In this document: positions 45,795-57,044 of the stretch, piece by piece | Layout: the number at the start of each line of letters is the position of its first letter | Numbering within the stretch: the stretch's first letter is position 1 | Assembly (NCBI GenBank): GCA_946807835.1 | Contig: OX327711.1 | Location: forward strand, 11,381,501-11,445,500 | Direction of reading: 5' to 3' | DNA: 64,000 bases | Origin: Ailanthus altissimus | Taxonomy: Eukaryota; Streptophyta; Magnoliopsida; Sapindales; Simaroubaceae | The notes under the pieces: generated by a model | Told to the model about the DNA's origin: nothing | Seen by the model: only the letters and a program-made list of their open reading frames with translations | Databases searched by the model: none | Program-made: the position numbers and the translations under genes

Positions 45795-46750
45795 CGTCCT
45801 TCATATTCTTTGTCTGGAATTGTAAATTACTATTTTCAGAAACTGTTGATCCCAAAATTTAGTAACTTGAAAGTCATCAAGTTGAATTTGTTTATTTAGG
45901 GAAGCTTAGCTTTGACGTCAAAGATAGGACAAGAATTAATCCCTTCCCCCCGGATATCATGTCTAATGAGATTCTTACAATCAAAGAAAAAGTGAGACCG
46001 TGCTAGAAGTTTTTAGCATTGGCACACTGATGCTTAAGTAAAAAAATGATCTGAAAAAATATAAGTATGCCAAGAAAATAGAAAGGGAGAAAAAGAGATA
46101 AATGGCTTGATCTGTGTATTTTTTATGTATCCCTTTGTATGCCCACGTATGTGATGGTAATAAGGATGATAATAATGATCATGATCCCTTTATGTGTTGA
46201 GTTTCTTCCTTATTTATAAGGTAGTGGTGTAAGTTTAACCCACAACATTAGAATTTTTTTAAAATTTAAAAGTCTTGTGGACATTCTTTTTTAGGATTTT
46301 GGTATTAGAATTTTTTTCAAAATTGTACTAAATCTTTCTTATCCCAGTTGGATTGTATTGTGATTTAAGGAATCTTTTCTTGATAAGATTGATCTTATCT
46401 ATAACTCTCTTAAGTTAAGCCATTTTAAAAACTATCTTTAGTTTTTAGGTTGGTCGAGTTTTGACCCGTACTTAATAAGAGCTGAGATTGTTTTCTTATT
46501 TGGAGTTTGACCGAATAAAGTAGTCGAGTTACGATCAATGTTCTGACCAACCCAATGAGAGTGTAGATCGGCTTTCTCTTTTGGAGTCTGATGGAATAAA
46601 GTAAGTTTGGACCAATATACTGACCAACTAAGAAATGGTGCTTATGATTCGAAGATATTTTCTAGGTTGATATTGTCTTTAGGTCTTGTGGACCGAGATT
46701 AAGCCTTGTGGGTTGAAGTTTTTGGGCTTCGTGGTCCTTATCCAAGGGAA
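45795..46750. repeat. Spacer with LTR-like sequence related to 57.0-59.6 kb
   Basis: 46130-46220 holds CCTTATTTATAAGGTAGTGG. 46380-46740 holds GGTTGGTCGAGTTTTGACC, GAGTTTGACCGAATAAAGTAG, GAGTCTGATGGAATAAAGTA and AAGCCTTGTGGGTTGAAG. The same phrases in the same order occur at 57100-57120 and 58850-59340. I infer two copies of one LTR or LARD-type repeat, probably minus-oriented (TATA-like CTATAAATAAAGG on the minus strand at about 57104). It sits between the two D repeats. Confidence 0.55.
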
Positions 46751-46751
46751 A

Positions 46752-47470
46752 TAATTATTGGTTGGAATTATTGTTTTCTAGTTTAGAAAAATTATACTAA
46801 TAATGATTTGGAATTGATTACATAAATTGGATTTAGTCGTTGTGGTTGGCTTGTGGAATGGGTTGTAGAGAAAATGTGTTGTTGAAATGGGTGTGAAAGT
46901 TACATATGGGTAACTGGGTGTCTAAAGACTAAAGAAAAATGAATTTTAAGGAGGAATGATTTGACTAAATTCAGGAGGAGTTTGACAAAGTTAACTGAGT
47001 AGGTCATCTTCTTGTTTGGAGGATAGCAACACTGAGGAATGCAAAAAAGGATAGCGAATGGACCAAGAATATGGAGCTAAATGAATTATTCCTGTAATTG
47101 TTATTATTGCTATGGAAAATTGTCTATTTGTTGGGGTAAATTTTCCATTTAATTCTTATATTATCTCAATTTTAGCGTTCAATCACGGTTAAGGTATCTA
47201 TTTGTGAAAATGCAAATGAGGAGGAAACTTTCTTTCTAAAGACAAATATGAGAGGATTTAAATGATGAAAATTGAAAAAAGTTTAGTTGATATTACATCC
47301 GTAGAAAAGGTAGCTGTAAATTACCCTTTGAAAAATAATGGGTTAAGATTTTAATTTCAAATTAACCAGTATTGAAAATAATCAATAATATTTATATGAG
47401 AATTATATTGGGCTCAAAAGTATAGTTCAATAATAACTACAATCTTATTAGTTTTAAGTTCACATTCCTT
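46752..47470 (+). repeat. Direct repeat D, copy 2
   Basis: This is a second copy of 44915-45790 with about 85 percent similarity by eye. It runs into the segmental duplication block that carries FAH copy 2. The insertion between the two D copies contains the LTR-like sequence listed above. Confidence 0.75.
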
Positions 47471-47945
47471 CTCTCTCAAATAAAAAATATATATTTATAT
47501 AAGAAAACCACCTTTTGCTTTCCTAAAATAAAAGATCGTTATTTAAAATATGGGTATTAATTAATTAGTTTAATTAATCAAATCTCGGAGTAGTGAAAAG
47601 AAGAATTGGTATCCGAATTATCTCAAACCAAAGTTAAGAGTCATTTAATTTATATTTTTGTACTATTTAGAAAGATTTTTTTTTACATGGAAAATAGAAA
47701 GTTTTTAAAAATATATTATATGTGGTTTAATTCATAAGACGGTCTTCTTGCACAGTAACCCAAAATGGCCCGTGCTCTTGTAAAGAACAAAAATCATGTT
47801 TGTTTTATCCTTACTGATTACAAAAATTACATATGCAGAAGTAAATAAGCCTGGCCCTGAAAACTCAAATTGGCAGATTCAAGATCCCAGCAATTTCATA
47901 AGCCGATGGATCATTGTGTATTTATACATCACCCGAGTAGAATAA

Positions 47946-50900
47946 TCATATACTCTTAGCTGCTTTTGTGGGAGGAATTGTTCCAAACACATTGTCCCAT
48001 AAGGAGGAAGTGATACCAAATCCTTTGTTCGGAATCTTAAAGTGATGGTTCAGGTGATATCTCTGTAAATGCAATGGAATATGAGCTTTCTTTACTTTTT
48101 CCAGTTAGAAGAAAAATCAAGAGAGTGATTTCGATTAGTTCAGTGTTACCTTGAGACGTTGACTGATTCCTTCGGATGGCTTTCCGTGGTGTAGGTAGTA
48201 ATGAGTGACATCATATATTACATATCCGAGCAACCCCCCACCAAATAGTGCAGGAGTTAGATACGAAGGTGTTAATAGCCTAAACAGGGTCCATATCTGG
48301 GGACTCAAAAAAATATAATCAATCAGATAACTTGAAAATGTGATTAAAGCTATAATCAAATATCTGGTGGACATTCTCAGGTTTAAAAATGTGAGTTTGA
48401 AGTTATACATTACTATATAGCTTCATAATAACCCTGCAACAACATTTTATTGAATTATGTAGCACTGTATAATTTTTAAACTGCATTTTTTTTTTAATAT
48501 AAGGATGTCCGCACTAAGGAATGACTGATAAATCAAAAGCATCTGAAGCAAGTCCATAGCAGTTCGGAAAATGCAAAATTAATTAGTGCTTTTATCTTCT
48601 AAATTGATCAGTTTGATGGAAAAATATAACATACAGGCAGACAAAGAATAACTGTTGCAACGGGAGGGAAAACAAGTCGTAGTCCATCCATAGGGTGCTT
48701 GTGATGGCAGCCATGAAGAAGATAGTGTAAAGTGTTCCCCCTGCAGAAATTAATAAACAGGCTTCATCACATCAGTAAATGAAGTGAAACTATATATATA
48801 TATCGCTGAAAGAGAGAAAATTGGAGAGAGCAGACCAGTAGCTTGTTGTCTTCATGTGGAAGAGAAAGCGATGCAAAGAGTACTCCATCAATGTCCAAAT
48901 GAAGATGCCACCAACTAAGGCCACTGCTGCTTGATAAGAAGTAAGGCCCATTTGGACAGATTTACAAAAAAACCAACAAACAACTGGTAGCCAAATTACT
49001 GGGATCACCCACCATTTTGTGAGAGTCAAGAACTGTTTCAAGATCAGGAGTCCAAAAGGCTTAGGCAAGCTCACAGGCATATACATCAATCATTGAACTC
49101 GTTGCATCAGTAATAACAAAAAACTGTCATATATAAAAAATCACCTCTTGTAATATTTTGTTACTTTATATACAAAAATGATCTCGTGAGATTCATTGTT
49201 TATTATACGATGAGATATTGCACATATGGCCTATAGCTGCTCGTAAATAAAGTTGAAGCTTTGAATTAATAAGATTGTGGCTATATGCAGCAGTTGGCAG
49301 AAGCAGCATAGAAATTAAACTCAGAGATGAAGACGTAAATCATCACATAAGTTGTTTCAATAATTAAATGAAGGAAGGAAAAAGGACTATTAGTCTCTTA
49401 AGGTTTTATAGAAAGGTTTGAAGCATTATATAGATGTTGAAAAAAAAAAAAACATCGAGACCTCAATTCATTACTCTTCTCTCATTATTTGGAAATCCTG
49501 TGGTGTTCCATTGTTGAAAATAATCTCAACATTTCATAGATTGTGAAATTTGGAGTTTAATGTCTTCGGGAAGTTGATCTGTCACTAATCGCCGAAACTG
49601 CTGATGGCTAGGGGCGACGGGTGGTGACGTCTGACTTCTTCTGCTTTTAATTTTTTAAATTTCTTTTATAATTCAATTAAAATAAAAATTAGCCTATAGA
49701 AATGTGAGACATCGCCGATTATGTTAAATATATATATATTTTTTAACTTAATTTAAATGGACGAATTCTGTTAACAAATTGAGATTTCTTTTATGTCTTA
49801 TTCGATGCCATTGAAATGTTTTTTAAATCCTTTTCACAAAATCTTAGTGGTCTGGCCATTTTGTTCCTCTAAATATGTATAATTCATAAACACAAAAATG
49901 AGAAATCTTATGGACGACAAAAATTATCTCCGACCAAGTATTTGGTTACTAGATCTCGCCAATAAACACTGATTATATTACGCAGTTGCCAATGAAAATT
50001 CATAAACTGAAGTGATATGTATTGTTCTTCCAAGTTCTAATAGACTGACCGAGACAAATATGGATTCGTGATTTGAATCTATATATATGTTCAGTTGGAC
50101 AAATAAATGCGGAAAATATGCATACTATCTAATATATATATATATATATTTTTGAAGAATATAAAACTGAGATCTAGTTAATATATTAATGTTTGTTCAT
50201 GTATATGTTTTTATGTGTTATTTTGTGCGGAACACTTATAACTACAGGAATTGAAATCATACCTCCAAAATATCACTAGCAAACAACCTTGGCCCTTCCT
50301 TGCTAACTATAGGTTGATGAACCCATTCATTATAAGCTTCTCCAAGATGGCCAACCTGCCACCAAAAAAGGAAAAAAAAAAGATTAATCTTACAGAGGTC
50401 AAAACCAAATTTTGCAAGAACCAAGTATCTAGTTATGATGCTATACATATTTTAGATACAGAATTAAAAAACAAGTTGAAATGCATGGAGAATTAACTAA
50501 TGCACAGTCATCTCTGATACAAACTTATTCAGAGATGGACTTATTCATTATTCATATTGTAAGGAGTTCAAGAATCACACATATTTCTATATTAGTATGA
50601 TATTGTTTACTTTGAACTTAAGTTCTCATGATTTTGTTCTTGCACTCTATTTAAAATGTCTCATATCAATAGAGATATAATTCACTCCTTATATACTTAT
50701 AATCTTCTCCATTTCTTTTCAATGTGAGATTTTGTTTATTTTCTTAATAATCTTTCTCTCGAACAAAGGACCACTAAGCCTTCTTTTAAACGATATTCTA
50801 TTGTCTATCTTCCATATAGAAAGATCTCGCTCTCTTTTTAGTACTCATCTTCACTACGTTGGGGGAGCACGCTTTACGTGAAACATAGAGTACTGTCTAT

Positions 50901-51544
50901 CTCGAGAGTCAGCTTTATCAGGTCAACTCTTTATTATTGCATTGGCAGATACGCCTTACGTGAAGGCCGCATCACTGCATTAAGAGGACACGCCTTACGT
51001 GATGCTTGGGAGCATACCACTGCCTATCCATAAAAGCTTATCATGGATCCCATTGCAAACCGAGGCTTGCCAGACTTACCACCTTCTTTTTCGACACTGA
51101 AAATTTCTTCCACATTACTAACTTTAGGGTATGGCTTTGATACCACTTGTAAGGAGTCCACGAATTACACATATCTCTACATTAGTATGATATTATCTAC
51201 TTTCTGCCTAAACTCTCATGATTTTATTCTTAATCTCTACTCAAAAGATCTTATACCAATAGAGATATAGTTCACTCTTTATATACTCATGATTTTTTCC
51301 ATTTCTTTTTAGTATAGAACTATATTTACTTCTTTAACATATACTATCTAATTCAACATCAAATTGCTTCAACTCAATGTCGAGTTATTACGAAACATGA
51401 ACAAGTTGGCATTGTATTAAATTACTTTCAATAACTGTATATCATTCAACAATAAAAAAAGAAAAAGAATTTGTATATGTATAGAGACTATACCTGAAAA
51501 ACAAGAGGCTTATTCAAATCAATGGTGAAAGGCTCGGCGGCCAT
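47946..51544 (-). CDS. Fatty acid 2-hydroxylase (plant FAH type), copy 2
   Basis: Six minus-strand exons: 51494-51544, 50263-50355, 48836-49032, 48635-48740, 48150-48296, 47946-48062; 711 nt, 236 aa plus TGA. Splice sites and phases equal those of copy 1. The start gives [17 protein letters not shown]. Expected role: ER 2-hydroxylation of sphingolipid very-long-chain acyl groups using free cytochrome b5. Histidine boxes: HRFLFH (102-107), HGCHHKH (123-129), HYYLHH (181-186), YHLNHH (200-205). Residues at several sites are the more usual plant ones ([38 protein letters not shown]), so this copy looks the more conserved. Intron 1 carries a TRIM element and intron 2 is long. No stops or frameshifts; probably functional. 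The C-terminus ends KAAKSI, without a dilysine signal at positions -3/-4. Confidence 0.93.
50558..51339 (-). mobile_element. TRIM-like miniature LTR retrotransposon in intron 1 of FAH copy 2
   Basis: Two direct repeats of about 190 bp (50558-50748 and 51148-51339) start TGTAAGGAGT on the plus strand; the right one ends TTTAACA. Inside the right repeat lies GGCTTTGATACCA (51133-51145), on the minus strand TGGTATCAAAGCC, a primer-binding site for initiator tRNA-Met two bases from the LTR. The element is therefore minus-oriented. The internal part is only about 400 bp, with no gag or pol. It contains CGCTTTACGTGAA, CGCCTTACGTGAA and CGCCTTACGTGAT repeats. CATAT flanks both sides. Copy 1's intron lacks it. 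Confidence 0.8.
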
Positions 51545-51580
51545 CTTAGCAACTTATGAATATGTGACCGACTTGTTACA

Positions 51581-51707
51581 CTAAAAACAAGCAATGGAAC
51601 ATATATTATAATTAGAAAAAAAAATATAAAAGAACATATGACCCATGAAATCATTTTATAAAATCAATGGAAGCAGTAAATTAAAGGGAAATTTAATCGA
51701 AACTTAC
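51581..51707 (-). other. Probable 5'-UTR intron of FAH copy 2
   Basis: Donor CTC|GTAAGTT (from 51707) and acceptor TTTTTAG (to 51581) on the minus strand match the positions of the copy-1 leader intron. Conservation between paralogs supports it; no transcript evidence is available. Confidence 0.5.
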
Positions 51708-51901
51708 GAGATGAGTCAGGAAAAGGAAAGACGAAAATTAAAGGCTCATCAAAGACCCAAAAACCAAAAAAGAAAATAAAGTTTCAAATTTTTATGTTAC
51801 AGAAAAATGAAACAAGAAAGCAAAAACCTTTTCAGGCAGCCGAGTCTTGAGCTGCGGAGTCCCTGAAAAGCTTTACGTTTTTATGTTATTATTTTTTTCC
51901 C

Positions 51902-51921
51902 CTCTCTCTCTCTCTCTCTCT
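51902..51921. repeat. CT/GA microsatellite in the 5' region of FAH copy 2
   Basis: (CT)10 on the plus strand, (GA)n in the transcript sense. Copy 1 has only CTCACTCT at the matching place and also lacks about 60 bp that follow here (about 51930-51990). GA repeats are common in plant core promoters and leaders. Confidence 0.7.
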
Positions 51922-52159
51922 GAATTTCTGTGATTTGTCAGCACAGACAGAGAGAGCAAAAACTCGTTATGAAAAGAGTTTGTGAGAAGAAAACGCGGGT
52001 TTTAAAATAAATGAGGTGCAAACTTTTTCGAAATTGCAGGTTGGCCTTACGAATTCTTGTTAACGTACGGTTGCTAATTATGAGTATTGAAACTCTAAAG
52101 TTAGATGTATTTCTTTTCTTTTTTTCTTTTTAATATTAGTTGCTCCAGATTAGGGATGA

Positions 52160-54050
52160 GAATGGGACAGAATAGGGAGGCCATTTCTATATTCAATCTT
52201 ATTTTTTATTTTAATTTCTGTTTTTGTTTTCAAATTTTTTTTTGGTGGGGAGAGTTATGACAACAACTCTATTTGTATTATATACACAATTGCTTTATTT
52301 TTTCTTAATACTTGCTTTTTTAATATAAAAGAAATTCTTTTACGACATGTAATATATTTTTTTTTAATATAAATTAATTTTATACTTGTAATTATGAAAC
52401 ATTAAATATTATTGATTTTATCTTCTCTTTAATTTTCGTCAAGCTCTTTTTTTTAACTCAAAAGTTAAGAAAATAGTTTCTTAAAAAATAAATTAAAATC
52501 TTTAAAATCTTTTATAATTTTTTTATATTTTAGTTAGTAATTTAATATATTACTACTATAACTTTATATATTTTTTTAATGAATTTTGATTTTTTGATGT
52601 TTATTGCAACTAGTGATTATTTATTTTTGATTATTTATATTATCAATACAAGACTTTACAACAAAATAAAAAATTATTTTTTGTTAAACTCATCAATTCC
52701 ATCTATTAAAATGAAAATTACAGAAAAATTTAACATTATAAATAATTTACTGATATGAAAGAACATCGAACTTTTTTTTGATATTGGATTATGCTAAAGT
52801 TTCTAAGAACTTAAGAGAAATATAGTTTTTTCATTTAAATTCTTCTAAAGTCTATTAGAAAGAAAGAAACATATTTCAAGGTACGCTCTATATATTCTAT
52901 TAATTTTATCTTTAAAATTATAAAATTTTAAAGATTTAAAAATAAAGAATTTTTTATGTAAATGTTCTGCGTAATATTAAATAATTCTAACAGCCCTGAC
53001 CCAAGTCTCGTAGAAAGACAAGCAGTTATCTACAATTTGAACACTTAAAATCGGCCCCTTTTTTTATACTTTGGTCTCGATAGATTTTCAACCCTAACTT
53101 TTTGATTATCTTTCCCCCTTTTAATTTTTCGCCTTTGATATTTTAGCCCCCAAAATATATTAATCCTGGGTCCCCTGAGTCCACCTTGTGTTTTGCGTAG
53201 GCCATTTGTTGTGGTTAAAATATTGTGAAATTGTGACTTAAAAGTTTTACTTTAATTCCATGAAGTTCGCCAAATTTCAGTTTTGTATTTGTTTTAAATG
53301 ATGTAATGTACAGAAGCGGCATTATTCTTTTCTCAATCTCCGACTCTTTGTACAAGCATCGGAACAATAGGTATCGCAAGAACTCCATCACTTCTTATAG
53401 AGCATTTGCTTAGCTTCGGCACAAACTATATTTTATATTCAGGAAAATAAAAATCAGTTTTTTGAAGAAAAATATTAGTATGGCCGGTTACCAAGCTTAC
53501 TATCATGTGTTGTGAGTCAAATAATCGTCTATAATTACTAGCAACAAGCATCCCTATAATAAACTAGTAAGTAAAAACCAGCTCAATGTTAGTTTGAATA
53601 CTTCTTAATCAAAAATTTTAAACCATTAATTTTATCTAACGATCGATCCAAACAATAATTCCATTACTTGTACCAAAATTTCTATCTAATATCATAGAAT
53701 GAGTCTTCTTTAATATAGGAGAAATAGGATTAGTTTATTCTTCGAAATACTCGAAGTTAATTAGTCTATAATATCATCTTCTTCTACTGACTATAATTAG
53801 AGCTCATGCAATTTCACCCCACTTCATTCCTTCACTTCTTGACTTTAAGCACTACTCTACAATTTTAGTAAAAGCTAAGAAAGAGAGATTGATCAAAATG
53901 GCCGAGCACATTTTTGTATTGACTTTACAAGTCATCACTTGTACGCCCTAGCTATTGCTTTTAACCCAGTCCTCTTCCAGATTTATGCATAGCAGACTTC
54001 AATAACTCAACTAATCTAATTTTTAGATTTGCCTTCGCCTAATACTAATA
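52160..54050. other. No gene seen
   Basis: Very AT-rich to about 52980, with long T runs. 52980-53300 is somewhat less AT-rich (CCCTGACCCAAGTCTCG, GGTCCCCTGAGTCCACC) but has no sustained frame. 53300-54050 holds only short frames. No domain, RNA gene or clear repeat copy was recognised. Confidence 0.5.
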
Positions 54051-54059
54051 TTTGTTGGA

Positions 54060-57000
54060 TGGTCAAATAATTTGACTTTATTCAATGGAGCTTGTGGAAT
54101 TTTACAATGCATCGGGACTCGGCTTAAAAAGTGGAATATGAACCATTTTTTGAAGATTGAAATATGAGATAAAGAAGAAAAAGCAGTTCTTGGAGGTTTT
54201 AAATCAACAGGTAGACATGCAAACTTAGAAGGAGATTAATAAGACCCAAAAATTCCTGGATGCTCTGCTATATAAAGAAGAGAGATACTTGAGACAACGA
54301 TCGAGGGTCTTGTGGCTCAAGGCTGGAGATAGAAATTCACGTTTCTTCCACTTTAAAATTTCTGTTCGCAGAAGGAAAAATCATATCTCTAGAATTATAG
54401 GAAGTGATAGAACTTGGCATTCAGACTTAGATCAGATTGCACGAACTTTTGATGAATATTTTGCTGACATCTTCACAGTTTTTAGGCCTTCTATGTCAAC
54501 AATTGATGTTGTTGTTTCATGTATTGAGCGGCACCTCTCTGAGCATCACTATATGTGGTTAGATTCCCTTTTTTATGCTGAGGATATCTACACTGTTGTT
54601 CATCAGATATACCCTACAAAAGCTCCTGGGAAAGATGGTCTGTCTGCATTGTTTTATCAAAAATTCTAGGACATGATTAGCCCATTTATCTGTTCTGTGT
54701 GTTTGAGGTTCCTTAATCATGGAGATGATATTGGAAAGACTAATGAAACCCTCATTACTTTAATCCCTAAAATCATTGAGCCCAAACTTTGTTCACACTT
54801 TCGTCTTATTAGCCTTTGTAATGTCCTGTATAAAATCATTGCAAAAGCTTTGGCCAATAGATTGCGATGTGTTATAAATGAGGTAATTTTAGATTCTCAA
54901 AGCGCCTTCATCCCCGGGCACCTAATAACTGATAATGCAATAGTTGGATTCGAATGTCTCCATGCCATTAAAAGAAACAAATTCTCCGACAAAAATTATA
55001 TGGCTTTAAAATTGGATATGTCTAAGGCTTATGATCATGTTGAGTGGCCTTTCTGATAGCCATGTTGCGCAAGTTAGATTTTTCTGAAAGCTGGTGTATA
55101 AAGATCTATCGTTGCATGTCTTCGGTATTATACTATGTTGTTATTAACGGCTTGGCATGGGGTAATATATCTCCTTCGCGAGGTCTTTAACAAGGTGATC
55201 CTTTATCCCCGTACCTATTCCTTTTTTATGCTGAAGGTCTCTCTACCCTTCTCAATTTTGCTCAACAACGGGGTTCTTTACATGGGTTGAAATGTGAAAG
55301 ATCGGGTCTAATTATCTCCCACCTATTTTTTGCTGATAACAGCCTAATCACCAACAGGATATCTCAGAATGATTGTAATTTGATATTGGAGATTCTGCGG
55401 TTTTATAAGGTTGCTTCTGGACAGCTAATAAATTACCAAAAATCAGCGGTATGCTTTGGTAATTGTATTACGAGGGTGGTCACTACTCATCTATCTCATT
55501 ATCTTGGTATTACCCAGGTCCCACACCACAGTAAATATCTGGGTCTCCCTTGTGTCACTAGCAAGAATAAACAAAATCTTTTTTCGTCATTAAAGAAAGA
55601 GTGTGGAATAAACTAAGGGGATGAAAAAGGCACATTTTCTCTACTGGAGGGCGGGAGATTCTTATTAAAGCAGTGATCCAAGCTATTCCATCTTATGTTA
55701 TGAATCTATTCAGGCTTCCCAAGATTCTTCTTAAAGAAATTCATAAACTCTGTACTAGATTCTTTTGGGGTGGTGATGAAAACAAGAGGAAAGTCCATTG
55801 GCGTTCTTGGAAAATGTTGTGTCGCCATAAATATGATGGTGGCCTTGGGTTTAGGGATTTGTACTCCTTCAACCAAGCCATTTTGGCTAAGCAGGGTTGG
55901 CGTGTAATTGCTCATTCAAACTCCCTGGTTGCAAGAACACTCCAAAGTCTCTATTATCCAAACTCCTCATTCTTATAGGTACATCCTAAACACTCTAATT
56001 CTGCAGTCTGAAAAAGTATTCTTTGGGGCTGTAATTTGCTTGTTAAGGGGCTTCATTGGCGCATCGGGGACGAATCTTCTGTCTCAATCTACTATAATCA
56101 ATGGCTCCCTCGCCCCTTGTCCTTCAAACCTTTATTCCCTCATATGCTGCCTAAACACTCCTTGATGGCTGATCTACTTCATCCGTCAGGTTTCTGGAAT
56201 CAAGAGCTTATACGGAACTCCTTTTCAAAAGACGAATGTAAACTAGTCTTAAACATCCCACGAGTGCCTTCTTAGGCCCACCTTGGCGACTCTGTTATGT
56301 GGCACTTTGACAAACATGGCCAATTTTCTATTAAGAGTGGTTATTGGCTCTCCCTTGCCCCTAATCATATATCATCTTCCAATGGCAATGCTTGCTCCCG
56401 CAACTGGTGGAAGCATCTATGGCGTTTGCAGCTCTCCCCAAAGATTATACATTTTATTTGGAGACTGTCTCATGGTTGGATCCCTACTTTTTCTAACCTT
56501 AGGCGACATCATGTACCTGTTGATGATTCTTGTAGCCGATGTGCGAAAGGAGATGAAAATTCCATTCATGCACTATGGCTTTGTATTGCTCTAAAATATG
56601 TACGCCATTCTTTCTCTTTTATGCATGGCTTTGGTATTGCTCATAATACACCTATGTTAGATCTTTTGATCGAATGTCTGGCCAGCCTTCCTATTGAAGA
56701 GTTTGAGACTCTACTTATACTATTTTGGAGACTCTGATTTATTAGAAACCAATCTATTTTGAAGCACTTAAAGCTGGGCTAGGGGTGGTGCTATGCGACC
56801 ACTCTAAGGCTGTCTTGGCCTCCTCTTCCATTCCTCTTAAAGCACAGCCTTCTGTGGACATTCTTGAAACTTTGGCCTTACTTCGTGGTCTTTATCTGGT
56901 TCGAATATTGGGTATCTCAGCACTCGAGGTGGCCTATGATGCTGCAGGCATTATTCATGAGGCTCGTGAAAGTGAGCATAGATACATGAAGGCAATGCCT
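54060..57000 (+). mobile_element. L1-type LINE ORF2 remnant (RT, zf-RVT, RNase H)
   Basis: Frames in sequence follow a plant LINE ORF2. A pre-RT part reads KKWNMNHF (about 54130) and RQRSRVLWLKAGDRNSRFFH (54292). The RT start is KAPGKDGLSALFYQKF (54619), then ETLITLIPKI, DSQSAFIPGHLITDNA (54890) and LDMSKAYDHVEW (55012). The catalytic box is decayed to LFFADNSLI (about 55325; FADN for FADD). Post-RT ALWLCIALKYV is preceded by the zinc-finger region WWKHLWRLQLSPKIIHFIWR (about 56407). RNase H-like GVVLCDHSKAVLASSS and ETLALLRGLYL follow (56782-56900). Frameshifts and stops break it at 54667, 55054 and 55614, among others. The endonuclease domain is absent. Confidence 0.87.
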
Positions 57001-57044
57001 TTGTAAAAATGCCCTAAAAAATATAAATATGTCGGCCCCCTCTA

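Larger units (their letters stand above)
47430..52155. repeat. Segmental duplication block, copy 2 (carries FAH copy 2)
   Basis: Collinear with 2806-9190 in the same orientation. Homology ends just past GTTAACGTACGGTTGCTAATTATGAG and AAGTTAGATGTATTTC (52065-52115). Beyond that the flanks differ. Intron 2 of this copy is about 770 bp longer (49085-49870 has no counterpart in copy 1 and no ORF). Confidence 0.85.

Noticed and set aside
52160..53000. Possible second foldback element in AT-rich DNA
   Set aside because: No mirrored landmarks were seen; simple AT-richness explains the apparent local inverted matches.
56283..56594. 103-codon plus-strand frame overlapping the LINE
   Set aside because: It is an out-of-frame shadow of the zf-RVT/RNase H region read at 56297-56737.
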